Source: Amorphophallus konjac
Taxonomy: Eukaryota; Streptophyta; Magnoliopsida; Alismatales; Araceae
Length of the DNA: 64,000 nt
Assembly: GCA_022559845.1 (NCBI GenBank)
Contig: CM040126.1
Span: 42,650,458 to 42,714,457 of the forward strand
Direction: 5' to 3'
Shown: in pieces, positions 1-10,043 of the stretch
Layout of the letters: every line of letters starts with the position of its first letter
How positions within the stretch are numbered: the first letter of the stretch is position 1
Notes under the pieces: model-generated
What the model saw: the letters and a program-made list of their open reading frames with translations, nothing else
The model's database searches: none
What the model was told of the DNA's origin: nothing
Position numbers and translations under genes: made by a program

Positions 1-308
1 TTGATCGGGACCCTTGTGGGGACCTTTAGGGTTGTAGAAAGAGCTAGGTAGCCCATTCCTTGAAGGTGTTTGGGGAAATGCCCGAACCCTTATTCCTTGT
101 CGTTTTGGCTGGGAAATAGTCTGGGTACAACAAATGCCCCCCACGGGGCGTGCGTCGGAGGCGGGGATGAGGGCGTACGGCCCGTGAGATCCTCTTTCTG
201 AGTTGTTGTAGTTGTATTTTGACGCTTTATATGTCTTTATTTTGCTGTGTTATACATATGGATTTTCTAATATGCTGACTCTTTTTCTGGGTGCCTTGCC
301 TTGCAGCT
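1..308 (+). other. Upstream region and first intron of the PMD gene
   Basis: No coding domain is visible. The stretch ends in a pyrimidine-rich run and TTGCAG at 301-306, two bases before the ATG at 309. This looks like the 3' splice site of an intron in the 5' untranslated region. The GC-rich part around 140-190 could be a leader exon. If the PMD gene belongs to a minus-strand Tat element, the 3' LTR of that element should lie to the left, outside the window; I cannot recognise it here. Confidence 0.35.
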
Positions 309-1327
309 ATGGCACGCTTTGGCAGAGATGGGCGGGTCCCGAGGCGGCTGGCTCGGGAGGAGGATCACTGGGTGCAGCAGACTGATCGACCGATGCGCCC
401 TTTAGATGCGCCTGTGATCACCGTGGCTGGTATAGAGTAGTTGGACCGGGGCCATCTGATCGTGGTGGAGGGTCCAATTGGTGAGCGGACAGCTAGAACA
501 GGGGCCGTGGAGGTGGCCCAAATTCTGGAGGTGGGCAACTTGTACAGTTATGATCGGAGCGGGGGCTACCCATTGGAGTTCCCCCTTGATTGCCACCTGC
601 TTGAGTTCATCCGCAGCTATGTCCCTCCTGGCACTGAGGAGGGTGACTCGCAGATTCCGGGGGCTTGCCGCCGGCTTGAGAGGGCCATTCTGATCGACAG
701 GGACAGCCTGCTATGTACGCGTACCCGTGCTATACTGAATTACTTCAGGGCTTGCTGGAGGGTTTCAACCGTCGTTGGAACACGGTGGCGACAGCAGAGG
801 GGGAGACCAGCCTCGACTTGTGGACTTTGTTCCGGATCTCCAGCTTGCCAGTTGTCGGCGAGGGATATGAGGAGGTGGTGCTAGATGACCTCCACCGCAG
901 TCACACAGACGGACTGGGGAGATACTGAGTGTCTTACAGCTACCGGTATCTGATAAAGACTTGGAGAGATTTGGCTTTGGCGGGGCGAGAGAGAGCTGCT
1001 CAGACTCCCCGGGTTCCACTGAATGTTTGGGTCCGTCACTTCTACAACGGGCCGTTCTGCTTTTACCAGGAGTTTGCCAGGGATCAGACCCCCTGGGAGG
1101 AGTACACGGAGGTGAAGCTACGCTTTCGGACGTACTCCAGATATGTGTACGCGCCACGGGAGGGGTGGAATCCCCATGGCTTGCCAGATGTGACATATCT
1201 TGCAGCATATCTGGCATATTGGCTGGCGACCTTCGTAGTTCCTCACGGAGAGGACGGACTGTTGAGGGCCGAGTTGTTGTGGCCGGCTTGCTTGTTGGCT
1301 GAGGGGAGGCAGTTGGCTCTAGCTCCC
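309..1327 (+). pseudogene. Plant mobile domain gene, N-terminal part (split by element A)
   Basis: The first half of a plant mobile domain (PMD, aminotransferase-like) protein. PMD proteins include MAIN and MAIL1, which act in heterochromatin silencing, and a class carried by transposons. ATG at 309 follows a probable 3' splice site. Motifs typical of the family are LWTLFRISSLPVVGE near 818-862, PLNVWVRHFYNG near 1016-1051 and the helical stretch TYLAAYLAYWL near 1193-1225. The frame is broken by TAG at 438-440, a frameshift near 760 and TGA at 926-928. It stops at 1327, where element A inserted. The reading resumes at 22635 after the duplicated CTCCC, so both halves were once one exon. The product as it stands is not functional. 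Confidence 0.7.
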
Positions 1328-4300
1328 TGTAGTGCCCCAGAATATATATATATAATTTTTGAATTTTAAAATATTTTTTTGGAAATTATAAAGGCTTAAA
1401 TAAATTAATGAAGGGGTTATTGGATTAATAAGTCATTATAAGGCTCAATTAGGCTAATTAGTTAACCTAGCCTATCTAATTAGTATCCAAAAAAGTTTAT
1501 GGACCAAGCCCATCAAGTTTGGCCCATATTCTAGAAGGGTAATTAGTTTATTCACGTATTTTAAGGATAAATATTATTTATATAAGATAATTATGTGGAT
1601 AAATGAATAAAAGAGTTTTATTAAATTGAAACTCTATACACGTTGAATGTAACGGTCTATCGGGAGACTGCCACAGCCCTGTAACACACCAGGCTAGATG
1701 CGTTACACTCTGTTAGTTCCGTGAAAGGAAGAACGAGCAAAAAGATTAGAACTTTGGGATCTTATCTACAAGAGATCGACTTGGGAGAGCTTATAACATT
1801 ACTAAGGACTCTTAGGGATTAGGTTCTGGCAAATTAAGGACTCTAGAATCGATCTAATCTTCAAAACCCTATAAATAGGACCTAGTTCTGAACTGAGCGA
1901 CCCTTACTTTTGGCTCGTGAAGAATCAAGGTAAGGAGTCATAATTTTGGGTAAGTTCCTTACGACTTTTTGTTTATAATATATTAGACTAATAGCTCTCC
2001 AAATTTCGTGCTAGGAGATCAAGCAAGCAAGGAGATAGAAGCTTCCAAAGTTGCTGATTCAACCTTAGCAACCCAGGAATCTGAACGCAAGTCCCCTGAA
2101 GATCCAGAGATTAGGACGTCTAAACGAGGTAATTAGAGTTCAATCCTTTAGAACTTTTTGTTCCCAATAGTTTCATCTTCTTACCCTCAAAATTTCACAT
2201 CCTTAGGTCAAGAGGCTGAGGAAATAGAGCAGATTGAAGTTGCTGATTTATCACAAGAAGCACAAGAGACTAAGGGTAGCACCTAGCATCAAATTCGAAG
2301 TTTAAAGGTTTTAGAAGAGGTAGGTTATGTCATGATTGGTAAAAACAACTTGTTAAGAATAAAAGCCCTCTGGTTGTGCTTGATTTCATGCATTCTAGAC
2401 TAAGAATTTCATGATCTAATAGTTCTATACATTCATGCATCTCTTAGCCCTAAATGGAAATTAAAAGATATTATCCTGTCTATTCACTAAACCCATGCAT
2501 ATAGTTGGCCTATACTTCGTTATCATGACTAGGACAGTGGTAGTATTTTGATTTCCAGGCATGTTATGTTTTCATAAACTTTTACTTAGTTACTGCCAGC
2601 AGATTCTCTGACGCACCAACGTAAGACCGTCACATGAATGTAACGGCCTTACGATAGACCGTCACACCCTGTTGTGTTTTATTGTTCTATTGTCTCTGAC
2701 GCACCCTAGCAGGAGCATTACAGCACTGTAACGGCCCCTCGATAAACCGTCACAAGCACTGTAACGCGCCTATCCTAGACCGTCAGACCCCTGTGCTCTG
2801 CCAGCCCAAGGCAGAATAATAACCAGTTAAGTGTACTTATAAATAAGCTTAGATAGCTAAGATGGACCTGTTATCATGACTTCAAGTTCAGTTACCGATT
2901 CATGATCAAATTGCATGATTAATGTGTTTTAAGTTATTTTAAGTTATGCTAATTTCATTGGCTAAAACTCTATAGTTTTATATTCTAAATCATGATTTTC
3001 CAATGTTGTATTGACGGAGTTTTATCTTGGTTTACATTGTTACACATTCTTTTCTATCTATAGAGTCATTTCTCTAAGTACATGGTGTATATTCAGGTAT
3101 ATGTCCATTAGTTCACTTTGCACTATAGGAACATTATTCTTGGACATGAGGACCTCTCTATTGGATATTCCTTCCAATAGACTAGGAAATCTTGTTTCAA
3201 GGTTTCCGTAATTCTCCGCGAGTCTGGGATTCCCACTAGGACGCCGAGTTGGTTGTACCATTAAACCCCATTGATTAGACTACACTATCAATATTTTTTG
3301 GTTATCAGAAATGTAACGGCTCTATGTTGGACCGTCAGGCACAAGTAACAGCCCAATATATAACCGTCACATTCAACTGAGTCCGATTTCTTGATTCTGG
3401 ATTCAGACTAATGTAACAGCCCAATACTTGAGCGTCACATCATGTAACGGCCCAGTACACGACCGTCACATTGTTTGAGTATTTTAACCCAAGGTGGACC
3501 TAGGGTTGATATTCCAAGGTTTCTAGATGGACTATTGATGATCTGGAACTTATCATATTGATCAAGAAACCTAAAATAATGAATGAAAAATAAAGAATGT
3601 ACCGTTATGCTGCCGATTTATTTCCATAAGCATAACCTTGCTTAAGTCATTCTTGATTTCTCATGATTCTTATTAAAGCATTCATTCATTGAATTATTAT
3701 TATCACGAGCTTATTGAACTTATTACATTCTTGGCCATACTTTATTGTTACATGTGTGGAAAAAGCTTGATTTATACTTGAAGATGCGATCGAGCACTGA
3801 TTGTGTTCAAGGGCTCTATGCTAGTCTCCTCGACTGATTATCGGAAACATACTATTATAAACCATGGGGTATAATGCTACTGGCGTCGCATTGTGTTGGG
3901 AGTACTTTCTCTATAAATAAGTGAAATCCACAATGCAGCATGACATGACATTCTTGTACATGACTTTCTTGCTTGATATTCCACAGAAATTCATGAAGTA
4001 CTTGCTCATCAGTAAAAGATACTAGAGTGATGATTATGTGGCTTGCTAGTATATTCTCGATATATTCTTGTTCATGAAAGGCCAATATCATGTCCTTATT
4101 ACATTCTTGCTAGTTCGTACTTGCTCTCATTCTAACTTATTTGATCGTCTTGTTACTTTGGTTTAATCGCGTGATTGATCGCATTCGTATGATTTTTACC
4201 TTATTCTTTAGAGCTAAATTGTTAATTACTTTAATAGTGCTTTCATGTTGATGCGAAGATACCTACTGGGCAAGTGTGCTCATTACCTATTTTCAATCTT

Positions 4301-4661
4301 TTCAGGAGATGGAAGTGATTCGAATTCGGATTCGGGTTATACAAGTAGCGGGTCCGAGAGCGAATGAAAGTATTGTCAAGATGAGAGTGAAGACTTAGGA
4401 AGTCTAAATTATTTAGATTGAGTCTATGTAATTTTTCTATTTCCTGAGTCTGATAGATTGAAATAAGTTGAATTAGTGGTTGTATTTGAATACTTGATTA
4501 TTATGAAATAAAGTTGGAGTTAGAGTAAATATTGTGCAATTACATTTATGTGTGTGATTGTCTTGCGCTCTGATCATTCTTACTTGCAAGAGGCTTACCA
4601 TGTCGGCTGTTTGCGCTCCCCAAGTTAGTCTTCCGCTGTAATAAAGGCTTGGGACATGACA
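1328..4661 (+). repeat. 5' LTR of element A
   Basis: Begins TGTAGTGCCCC and ends GGACATGACA. It is 3334 bp, against 3345 bp for the 3' copy. It holds a TATA box (CTATAAATAG, 1869-1878) and three clusters of short imperfect palindromes of the form TGTAACGG...CCGTCACA (about 1648-1720, 2612-2785 and 3310-3475). Otherwise it is AT-rich and non-coding. Short open frames inside it recur in the other copy only because the LTR is duplicated. Confidence 0.93.
1869..1878 (+). promoter_or_regulatory. TATA box of element A LTR
   Basis: CTATAAATAG in the U3/R region of the 5' LTR, with the same box in the 3' LTR near 19835-19845. Inferred start of the genomic RNA; not demonstrated. Confidence 0.55.
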
Positions 4662-4668
4662 GTTAAGT

Positions 4669-4680
4669 TGGTATCAGAGC
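4669..4680 (+). other. Primer-binding site of element A
   Basis: TGGTATCAGAGC, complementary to the 3' end of plant initiator methionine tRNA. It begins 8 nt after the end of the 5' LTR, a slightly wider gap than in element B. Confidence 0.9.
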
Positions 4681-4895
4681 CTAAGTCTCAGGACTTGGGA
4701 AGAAGAGCCATGTCATAGGAAAAGTCTAAGGTTTAAGGACCCCTACCTATGAGCTAAGGAAGAAATTTCCTTGCCCATGTGAGAATTGGGTAGAACCCGG
4801 GATAAGATAGTTAATTAGCTTTAAGATTGATTTTCCTTCCAATTCCATGAGAAATAACAAGTTATTATTTTTCTCTCAGGTACCTTATCTTACGA

Positions 4896-5815
4896 ATGGC
4901 TCATCGTGTAGATTGGGATGGCATGCAACAAATAGTTGCCGGCCTTACTCAGGCATTGTAAACCATAGCGCAAGGTGGTGCAGGGGCAAGGGCTGGTGAC
5001 CTACATCACAATTTTCGGAGTTTAAATCCTCCGTGATTTTATGGTTCTTCTAATCCCGACGAGGCAGAGAACTGGATAGACGAAATGAACCATATCTTTG
5101 ATGTGATCCAATGCACCGATCAGGAGAAGGTGCGTCTCGCAACGTTTCAACTTAACAAAGATACTCGCACATGGTGGAAGTCGGTTCCGACACCTCCGGC
5201 CGATGCACCTCATACATGGGAAGGTTTTCTTACCCTATTCCGTTCCAAGTACTTTTCTGAGCACGTAAAAGAGAGAAAGGCTATGGAGTTCGCCACTCTT
5301 CAGCACGGAATGATGACGGTTGCCGAATATGAACTATAATTCTCAAGGCTAGCACCGTATGCATCACATCTTATCAGTACCAATTTATTAAAGGCGAATA
5401 GGTTTATGGACGGGTTACGACTCGGTTTCATTCAGCACCTCGGGACCCAAAACATCCGTACTTATGCGAAAATGGTTCAACGAGCGTATTTATGTGAAAG
5501 GACCTTGGAGAAGGTCGAGAAATTAAAGGGGAAAGGAGAGGAGTCTAGCCGACGCTCAGATCGGCGTTATAAGAAAGAGAAATTCAGCATCACGGAGCCT
5601 TACAAGAACCGTGATAGTAAGAAGAGATCTTGGAATGGGAATAGTGGAAGTTCCCATAAGTAAGAGAAAGTCAAGGAGGAGAAGGAGCAGGTCACCACGG
5701 CTTGCACATTTTGTGAAAAATTTTACCATTCGGCTGAGGAGTGTTGGAAGCGTCTCGACGCTTGTTTACGTTGTGGAAGCAGGGAGCATCGCATGCCGGA
5801 ATGCCCCCTTATGAA
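4896..5815 (+). pseudogene. gag: gag of element A (nucleocapsid with two zinc knuckles)
   Basis: Capsid/nucleocapsid polyprotein of a gypsy element. The ATG at 4896 is the first in frame after the leader. The retrotransposon gag domain spans about 5040-5340 (AENWIDEMN, TRTWWKSV, FRSKYF). A basic stretch follows, then two CX2CX4HX4C zinc knuckles near 5698-5815 (CTFCEKFYHSAEEC and CLRCGSREHRMPEC). One reading frame runs through with TAA at 4959, TGA at 5034, TAA near 5337 and TAA near 5661. All four fit C-to-T changes of CAA or CGA. It is therefore a decayed gag, fused in frame to the protease region as usual for chromoviruses. Confidence 0.85.
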
Positions 5816-6275
5816 TGACCAATCATCTGGTAATGGACGCAGGAGGCAGGCTCACCCCAATACTGTTCTAGAAGAAGAGGAAGCGCCCAGGGATGATGGG
5901 CTTATGGAAGGTACTCTTCAAATTTGTTCTCGTCCTGCATTTGTGCTATTTGATACTGGTGCCTCTCATTCTTTTATCTCCACTACTTTTGCTAAAACAT
6001 TACCAATCGCATCAGTTCCCTTACCTTCAGATCTCGCTATTTCCACACCCTTAGGTTCTGGAACAAAGCTTACCGACTATTATCCTGATAGCGAAGTGAT
6101 AGTAGAAGGTCATAATCTCCCCGCAAACTTAGTATGCCTTGACATGAAAGGTTATGATGCCATTTTAGGGGTAGATTGGCTTGTAGATCATGATGCTTAT
6201 ATCAATTGCCGAAATAGGATTATATCCTTTCGAAAGTACGGTCTTCCAAGATTCTCTTTTCTTGGCATCAAGTAA
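5816..6275 (+). pseudogene. Protease region of element A
   Basis: Aspartic protease of the gag-pol polyprotein. The catalytic motif DTGASHSF lies near 5950-5974, followed by the family pattern of a hydrophobic strand (DAILGVDWL, about 6158-6184). The frame is continuous with gag upstream. It ends at a TAA (6273-6275) where the family normally continues into reverse transcriptase, so this stop is a mutation rather than a true terminus. Confidence 0.8.
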
Positions 6276-6768
6276 AAGAAGCATCCTACTATCATATCTT
6301 CTCTTCATGCTTGCAAACTTATCTCGCAAGGATGTGAAGCTTTTCTTGCTTCTGTCATTGTTACCGAATCCAAGGAGATTATCTTACCGGACATTCCTAT
6401 TGTAAATGAGTTCCCTGATGTGTTCCCGTCCGAATTACCCAGTTTACCACCCGAAAGGGAAGTGAACTTCACTATTGAACTCATCCCAGGAGCAGCACCT
6501 GTTTCTATAGCCCCTTACAGGATGTCCCCCACTGAACTCAAGGAATTAAAAAGACAGTTGCAGGAATTACTAGACAAAGGCTTCATCAGACCTAGCACAT
6601 CCCATTGGGGTGCACCTGTTCTATTTGTCAAGAATAAGGATGGTTCTCTCAGGCTATGCATCGATTACCGGTGACTGAATCAACTCACAATTAAAAATAA
6701 GTATCCGTTGCCACGTATGGATGAGCTCTTCGATCAACTTTCAGGAGCAGAATATTTCTCTAAGATAG
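6276..6768 (+). pseudogene. Reverse transcriptase of element A, N-terminal part
   Basis: Start of the gypsy reverse transcriptase: connection segment [19 protein letters not shown] near 6403-6460, fingers ([18 protein letters not shown] near 6510-6565) and [12 protein letters not shown] near 6638-6671. TGA at 6672-6674 interrupts it. The sequence breaks at 6768, inside the codon following FSKI, where element C is inserted. It resumes after the duplicated GATAG with the DLRSGYHQ motif at about 16705. Confidence 0.88.
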
Positions 6769-6999
6769 TGACGGAATCGGCTACAACAAAAGTATCAAAT
6801 ATATATCTATGTTTAATCGTCTCTTGTTAATTGGGTTGCATGTTTGGGCCAAATGGGCCATGTTTTATGTTTTGTAGTAATTATGTCCCCAACTATTATG
6901 TAAGAGTCTTTTTTATTTGTATTTTAGTCTTCCTAAGGGAGTTATGAGTGGTAGGAAGTAGGTGTTAGGTGAGTTGTCTTTTGGTCTTCTTTGTGGAGC

Positions 7000-7009
7000 C
7001 TATAAAAAG
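7000..7009 (+). promoter_or_regulatory. TATA-like box in left arm of element C
   Basis: CTATAAAAAG followed about 30 bp on by TTTGTTTAATGCAATGAAG, an arrangement often seen in plant LTR promoters. A non-coding pyrimidine-rich stretch follows (about 7080-7700). Confidence 0.4.
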
Positions 7010-7709
7010 GTCATGTAATCTTTGTTTAATGCAATGAAGTTGATTTCAAAATATTTGGAAAATTACCTCTAACGTGAGGCCCTTACCCCCTTCCACCTCT
7101 CTCTCTAGGAGTGGATTCTCCTGGGTTCTTTCTTCTCTCTCCTCTTTCCCAAGCCAGTGCGCATCCCTCCTTTCTCTCCTTCTCCCTCTGCTACCCTTCC
7201 CCACACTTTTGCTCCTCCTGCCACCTCTACACTCTCTCCCTCTCTCTCTAGCCTATACCACGGCGTCCCCTCCTCCATCCTCGGACGGTACTCTCCCCCC
7301 TTCCTTCTTCTTCTCCTTTCACTCCCTCTCTTGGCCTTCCCCCAGGCGCACCTCCCTCTCCGCCTGCGTCTCTTTCTCTACCTCATATCTCTTCACCAGC
7401 CCTCTCTCTCTCTATTACCTTCGCACCCCCGGTGATGCCTCTCCTCCCCCTTCTCTCTATTCTCATGCAACCATCGCACTACCCATCTCCCACCTCGCCA
7501 CCCTTCTCCCTCCCTCTACGAAGCCCAGTGTCAAGTCCCCTCTCTCCCTCTCTTCCCTCCCCTCCATTTTCCTCTCCTACGACACCATCTCTTTCCCCTC
7601 TCTTAGCCTTCCTACGACATCTTCCCAGGGCCGCTCTCCCTCTCCCCCCCCCTTCCTCATGCGGCCCCTCATCCCCCTGCACCTCCCCCTCGGTCTGAAC
7701 TTCACTGTC

Positions 7710-9696
7710 TGGTGAGGACACGAGACGCTATCCTCGACGGAGCACCCGGCACACTTCCTCTTCCTTGTGGCTCGGCGATCACGGCATCTACTAGTGGACT
7801 TTTCTCACATTAGGCCATGTTGGGCCTTAGGTTGGTCCCTGCGTGGACTCGTTATCTAATTATTTTCTTTATTGTCAGACTATTTATTTAGGTGTTGTTG
7901 GGCTTTATTTTGTTGGGCTTAGTCTTGGCCCAAGGGTTAGGATTAGGGTTAGGGCTTGAGGAAGAGGGCGCCTCCATCATTTGGACAAGGGGCGCCACCT
8001 TCCTCCCTTGCCCCTTCCCTTTCCCACCTTTCCTATTTGGGCGCCCCCCATTTTCCCCCCCTTTCCACCTCCTCTTTCCCCTTGGGCGCACCCCTTTCCT
8101 CCTTTGATTGGAGAAGGGCTGGCCGCCCCCCCCCCTCTCCCCTTCCTTGGTCGCCCTCCCCTTCCCCCCTTGGCTAGGGATGAAACCCTAGCTCTTTCCC
8201 CCGGCTATATAAGCCTTGTAATTTCTCTTAGCAAAGGAATGAAGGAATGAATTTTGAAGATTGTGCTTGAAGGTGGCTGCGCCCCCCTCTCTCTTTCTCT
8301 CTTCTCCTGCGACGGGAGATCGGCGAGGTGCGACGCCTCAGCCCCCGGTGGACTCCGGGGTTCCCCTTTACCCTCTTCTTCTTCGTCTACGGTTCGTGTG
8401 CGGAAGATCAGATTTCTACACCGACTTGAAGCAGATCTCGCCCCCTCTCTTGGACGAGTTTGGCTCCCTCCTATTTTCTGGAGATACGTTGGCGGATCAG
8501 CTTCGCGTTGGCGCTGGTTTCGCGTCAATCGGAGGTCGGCACCGCCCGTACCGATTTTCTCCGTCGACCTGCGCCAGCACCCCCTTCTCTGCTCGCCCAG
8601 CAGGGAGGCCCTTCTTGCGAATTTTCCCCAGGCCTCCACGCTGCGCCTTTTACCCTGGTTTCTTCAGGGTTCATAGATCTCCAGGTCCTCTGTCCGACGC
8701 CGCCGACGGCGTCACGTTTCGACGTCGTCACCGTCCGTGGCAGTCGTTCTAGTGGGCTTGCGCCGGCGGGCCTGCACAGTCCGGCCAGCGAATCAACACC
8801 AACTTCCAGCGGCTCCTGCGACTAGTACCGGCGTCATCTGCCCGCGCCGTTTGACCGAGGACGACTTCTACCAGTCAGCTTCCACCTCCAACCGGCCTGG
8901 ACCTGTTCGGATACCAGAAGGCCGTTTTCCGGATTTTACCGTCGGCGTGCGCTGTTCTGCGACCCCAGAACCAGACCTGAGTTGCAGCAGCTCCCACGGC
9001 CACCACCGGCGGAACCAGCGCGTCCCCTCTGACCGGAGCGTACCTGCAGCAGTCAGTGACACGTCCTCCCTGACGGCACCTCATTCGGACGTCGCCTCAG
9101 TCCGTGGGACCCATCTTCGTCCAGGCGCGCGCGATACCGATTCTGCAGCATCGTGCCGTCACCGAGTGCGGCCCGTCAACCCGTGCCCGGCAACCCGAAT
9201 GCTTTGTTTGTAGCCTGTTACCTCCCTGCGAGGAGTGGGCCGTTATTGGGTTGTATTTTATTGGTCTTCAGTGTATCGGGTTGTTGGCCCACGGCCGGGG
9301 TTCCTTCCCCACGCCTAGGCGTGGAGGTACGCGTTCCGACTCCTCTCTTGTGCTTGCTCTTTTAGTATGCTTTTGATTATGCCGCGTGAGAGAGAGTAGG
9401 CGCCTAGCTACTTTGTTACCATCACCGCGGATCGTGAGTGAGAGCACCCATCCCTTAGCACCATTAGAGCATCGAGCTAGAACGCGACTCCCCTTGTCTT
9501 TGGAAATCGACTTTACGCCTAGACACGTGCGCTTCCCTCCTTGGGACGGCCGAGGTCGGAGTTTCTGTTGAGAGACGTCCTTCACTCTGTGGGATATCAC
9601 GGTGGTCAGCCACTTGGCGACCCTTGAGCGTGCTACTGCTTGCCTCAGTTAGAGTCCTTGTGAGTCTTAGTCCGTGTCGGTCCCCGTCCCCCATCA
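7710..9696 (+). repeat. 5' LTR of element B
   Basis: Begins TGGTGAGGACACGAG and ends CCCCCATCA. A TATA box (CTATATAAG) is at 8205-8213. The first part carries the same codons that end the internal ORF in the 3' copy. GC-rich, with long pyrimidine tracts around 8020-8170. Confidence 0.95.
8205..8213 (+). promoter_or_regulatory. TATA box of element B LTR
   Basis: CTATATAAG within a GC-rich LTR; repeated at 12875-12883 in the 3' LTR. Probable start of the genomic transcript lies about 30 bp downstream. Confidence 0.6.
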
Positions 9697-9699
9697 AAG

Positions 9700-9711
9700 T
9701 GGTATCAGAGC
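9700..9711 (+). other. Primer-binding site of element B
   Basis: TGGTATCAGAGC, 3 nt after the end of the 5' LTR, complementary to initiator methionine tRNA. Confidence 0.93.
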
Positions 9712-10043
9712 TTAGGGAACCAGTTTGTTCTAACAAATTGGGGTCTTAGGTCATTTGCATCTTTAGGTTGTCTAGGGCACATTTGAGTCCATTCTGCCCT
9801 TCGCATTTCCACTTCAAAAGGGTCGTGTCTAATCCCCATAGTTGCCCCGCATGTCCATCCCATAGGAACCCCTCAAAGAGTCCCATGGATTCTCAATTGT
9901 TTAGCCCAGCTGATTTGTGGCATATCTCTCAGGGGCATGGGAACCACCCTATCCCATTCTTAGGCCCACAGCCCAACATTTGACGGCTCCCATGACCCGT
10001 GCGTATACCACACTTGGGAAGCCGCCATGGATAGATATTTTGA

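Noticed and set aside
3011..3261. Small open frames on both strands in the A LTR (also at 20993-21228)
   Set aside because: Repeated because the LTR is; mirror frames without domain.
7074..7715. Open frame of 213 codons, Ser/Pro/Leu-rich
   Set aside because: A product of pyrimidine-rich DNA; low complexity and no domain.
7940..7960. Interstitial telomere-like GGGTTAGGATTAGGGTTAGGG in the B LTR (also at 12610)
   Set aside because: About three degenerate units of TTAGGG type, not the usual plant TTTAGGG, and fixed within the LTR sequence.
8205..8825. Several overlapping open frames of 120-163 codons in the B LTR
   Set aside because: They occur on both strands in GC-rich LTR DNA, recur in the 3' LTR and show no domain.
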